Source: Verrucomicrobiota bacterium
Lineage (GTDB): Bacteria; Verrucomicrobiota; Verrucomicrobiia; Limisphaerales; JACQFS01
DNA: 32,327 nt
NCBI GenBank assembly: GCA_016199935.1
Contig: JACQFS010000065.1
Location: forward strand, 1 to 32,327
Direction of reading: 5' to 3'
In this document: positions 31,455 through 32,327 of the stretch, in pieces
Numbering within the stretch: the first letter of the stretch is position 1
Layout of the letters: every line of letters begins with the position of its first letter
The notes under the pieces: model-generated
What the model was told of the DNA's origin: nothing
The model's database searches: none
Seen by the model: only the letters and a program-made list of their open reading frames with translations
Translations under genes and position numbers: made by a program

Positions 31455-32180
31455 GTGTTTGTGACTTTCAACATGAGCACCAGACGATGGTGGGTTTCAC
31501 TCGCGGTGGTATTTTGCCTTCTAGGGGGAGCGGACGCGGCGACGCTAAGCACGACGGTCCAAGGCGTCTCCAGCCAGTTCATTGTCGGCCCCACCGATCG
31601 CGCCGCAGCTCATGCCGTGGACGGCAGCGGTCTGGACACCAACAGCCCTCCGGGCCACACCAGTCAGCCCAATGGATTCATGTGGCTCAACACCGGCGAT
31701 GGCAGTTTCGGTGGCGGGGCCGATCCCGATCCGCCCGGCCAGCTTGCCGACATCACGTTCAATCTGGGCGGGGCCTCTTTCGTGGACAGCTTCCGTGTCT
31801 GGAATTACAACGAACTCAACAATTTCAACGACCGCAGCATCCAGACGCTCACCATTTCAACCGCGGCAAGCGCATCCGGACCGTTCACGCCGCTCATCAA
31901 TGCGAGCAACAGCACCACGACCTTTACCTTTGCCCAGGCGCCGGGCACCAGTGGTTACACCGGTCAACTCTTCACCTTCTCCACGCCGTTTATAGCCGCC
32001 TTCGTGCGATTCGACATCAAGTCGAATTATGACGCGGCCGGAACCGACCACGGATTCGTCGGGTTGGCCGAAATACAATTCTACGGGTCGGCTGTCCCGG
32101 AGCCATCGGTGTGGGTGCTCTTGGGAACGGGCTTGCTGGCGGTTGTCCTCTGGCGGCGTTCACGTCGTGCCGGAGCATGA
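31455..32180 (+). CDS. PEP-CTERM-anchored secreted protein, discoidin-like
   Basis: The 241-residue protein has a signal peptide (WWVSLAVVFCLLGGADA). Its beta-rich body has AAHAVDGSGLDTNSPPGHTS and ADITFNLGGASFVDSFRVWN, which resemble F5/8 type C (discoidin-like) carbohydrate-binding modules. The C-terminus is a full PEP-CTERM sorting signal: VPEPS, the hydrophobic helix VWVLLGTGLLAVVLW and a basic tail RRSRRAGA. An exosortase would cleave near VPEP and release or anchor the protein at the surface; the exosortase gene is not in the window. The start may be GTG 31455 (preferred from the promoter-like pair) or ATG 31473, which also gives a complete signal peptide. Confidence 0.88.
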   Translation: MFVTFNMSTRRWWVSLAVVFCLLGGADAATLSTTVQGVSSQFIVGPTDRAAAHAVDGSGLDTNSPPGHTSQPNGFMWLNTGDGSFGGGADPDPPGQLADITFNLGGASFVDSFRVWNYNELNNFNDRSIQTLTISTAASASGPFTPLINASNSTTTFTFAQAPGTSGYTGQLFTFSTPFIAAFVRFDIKSNYDAAGTDHGFVGLAEIQFYGSAVPEPSVWVLLGTGLLAVVLWRRSRRAGA

Positions 32181-32327
32181 AGGGCTCAAGGCGGCGAGCC
32201 GCTTGAGTTCATAAAGGGGTCGCTCCTTGGAACCAGTCATCTTGTTCGCCAACAACTTCAAGTCCTGCGCGACACCGCCTCCTGCACCACCCCGAACGCG
32301 GCCGCTGGCGCCTGCCGTGAACCCCAA

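Noticed and set aside
32184-32207. Hairpin GCTCAAGGCGGC/GCCGCTTGAG after the PEP-CTERM gene
   Set aside because: Has a bulge and no T-run. A possible but unsupported terminator; the remaining bases to the window end show no gene I can support.

Overview
The window is about 32 kb of high-GC bacterial DNA with strongly GC-biased third codon positions, few Shine-Dalgarno sequences and mostly compact genes. The gene content points to the Verrucomicrobiota, probably a Pedosphaera/Limisphaera-like (Verrucomicrobiia subdivision 3) lineage. The reasons are secreted PQQ-type beta-propeller proteins, a secreted xylose-isomerase-like TIM-barrel protein, a PEP-CTERM protein, a giant secreted protein ending in a 'GDPDGDGLTNLQEYLLGTDP'-type segment, DUF3106 and DUF3299 proteins, and futalosine-pathway menaquinone genes. 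This placement is inference; no rRNA gene is present.

Layout. 46-5077 (+): two exported beta-propeller proteins and a shortened ANL-superfamily (PaaK-like) adenylating enzyme, closed by a clear terminator. 5218-5577 (-): a glycine-rich RRM RNA-binding protein with its own terminator. 5952-9867 (+): the classical translation block rpsB-tsf-pyrH-frr, broken between tsf and pyrH by a reverse-oriented VapBC-like toxin-antitoxin pair (7746-8400) with a palindromic operator. 9964-12491 (+): a small membrane protein, then an ECF sigma factor, a putative membrane anti-sigma protein and a DUF3106 protein. 12626-13435 (+): a secreted TIM-barrel protein.

13485-16268 is the most interesting part. A TIR-domain membrane protein (+), which appears to carry a one-base frameshift near its start, faces a SLOG-like plus four-TM SLATT-like protein (-). 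The stops are 29 bp apart. Both families belong to nucleotide-centred immunity networks, so this is a candidate defence or cell-suicide island that matches no named system I know. 16450-20645 (-): a DUF3299 protein, a His-rich lipoprotein, a MacB/LolCDE-like ABC permease and ATPase, and a GT2 glycosyltransferase. 20726-22197 (+): UbiX-like and UbiA-like enzymes. 22210-29835 (-): a ~2540-residue secreted repeat protein. 29993-31165 (+): aminofutalosine synthase MqnE. With UbiX/UbiA it makes a menaquinone locus split by the giant gene. 31455-32180 (+): a PEP-CTERM protein.

Two small-scale patterns recur. Four intergenic imperfect or perfect palindromes (24-25 bp arms, ~20 bp spacer) form a related REP/MITE-like family. 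At least five genes (pyrH, the sigma factor, ubiX, mqnE and the PEP-CTERM gene) have a -35/-10-like pair whose -10 ends only 6-11 nt before the start codon, which suggests leaderless or nearly leaderless transcripts.
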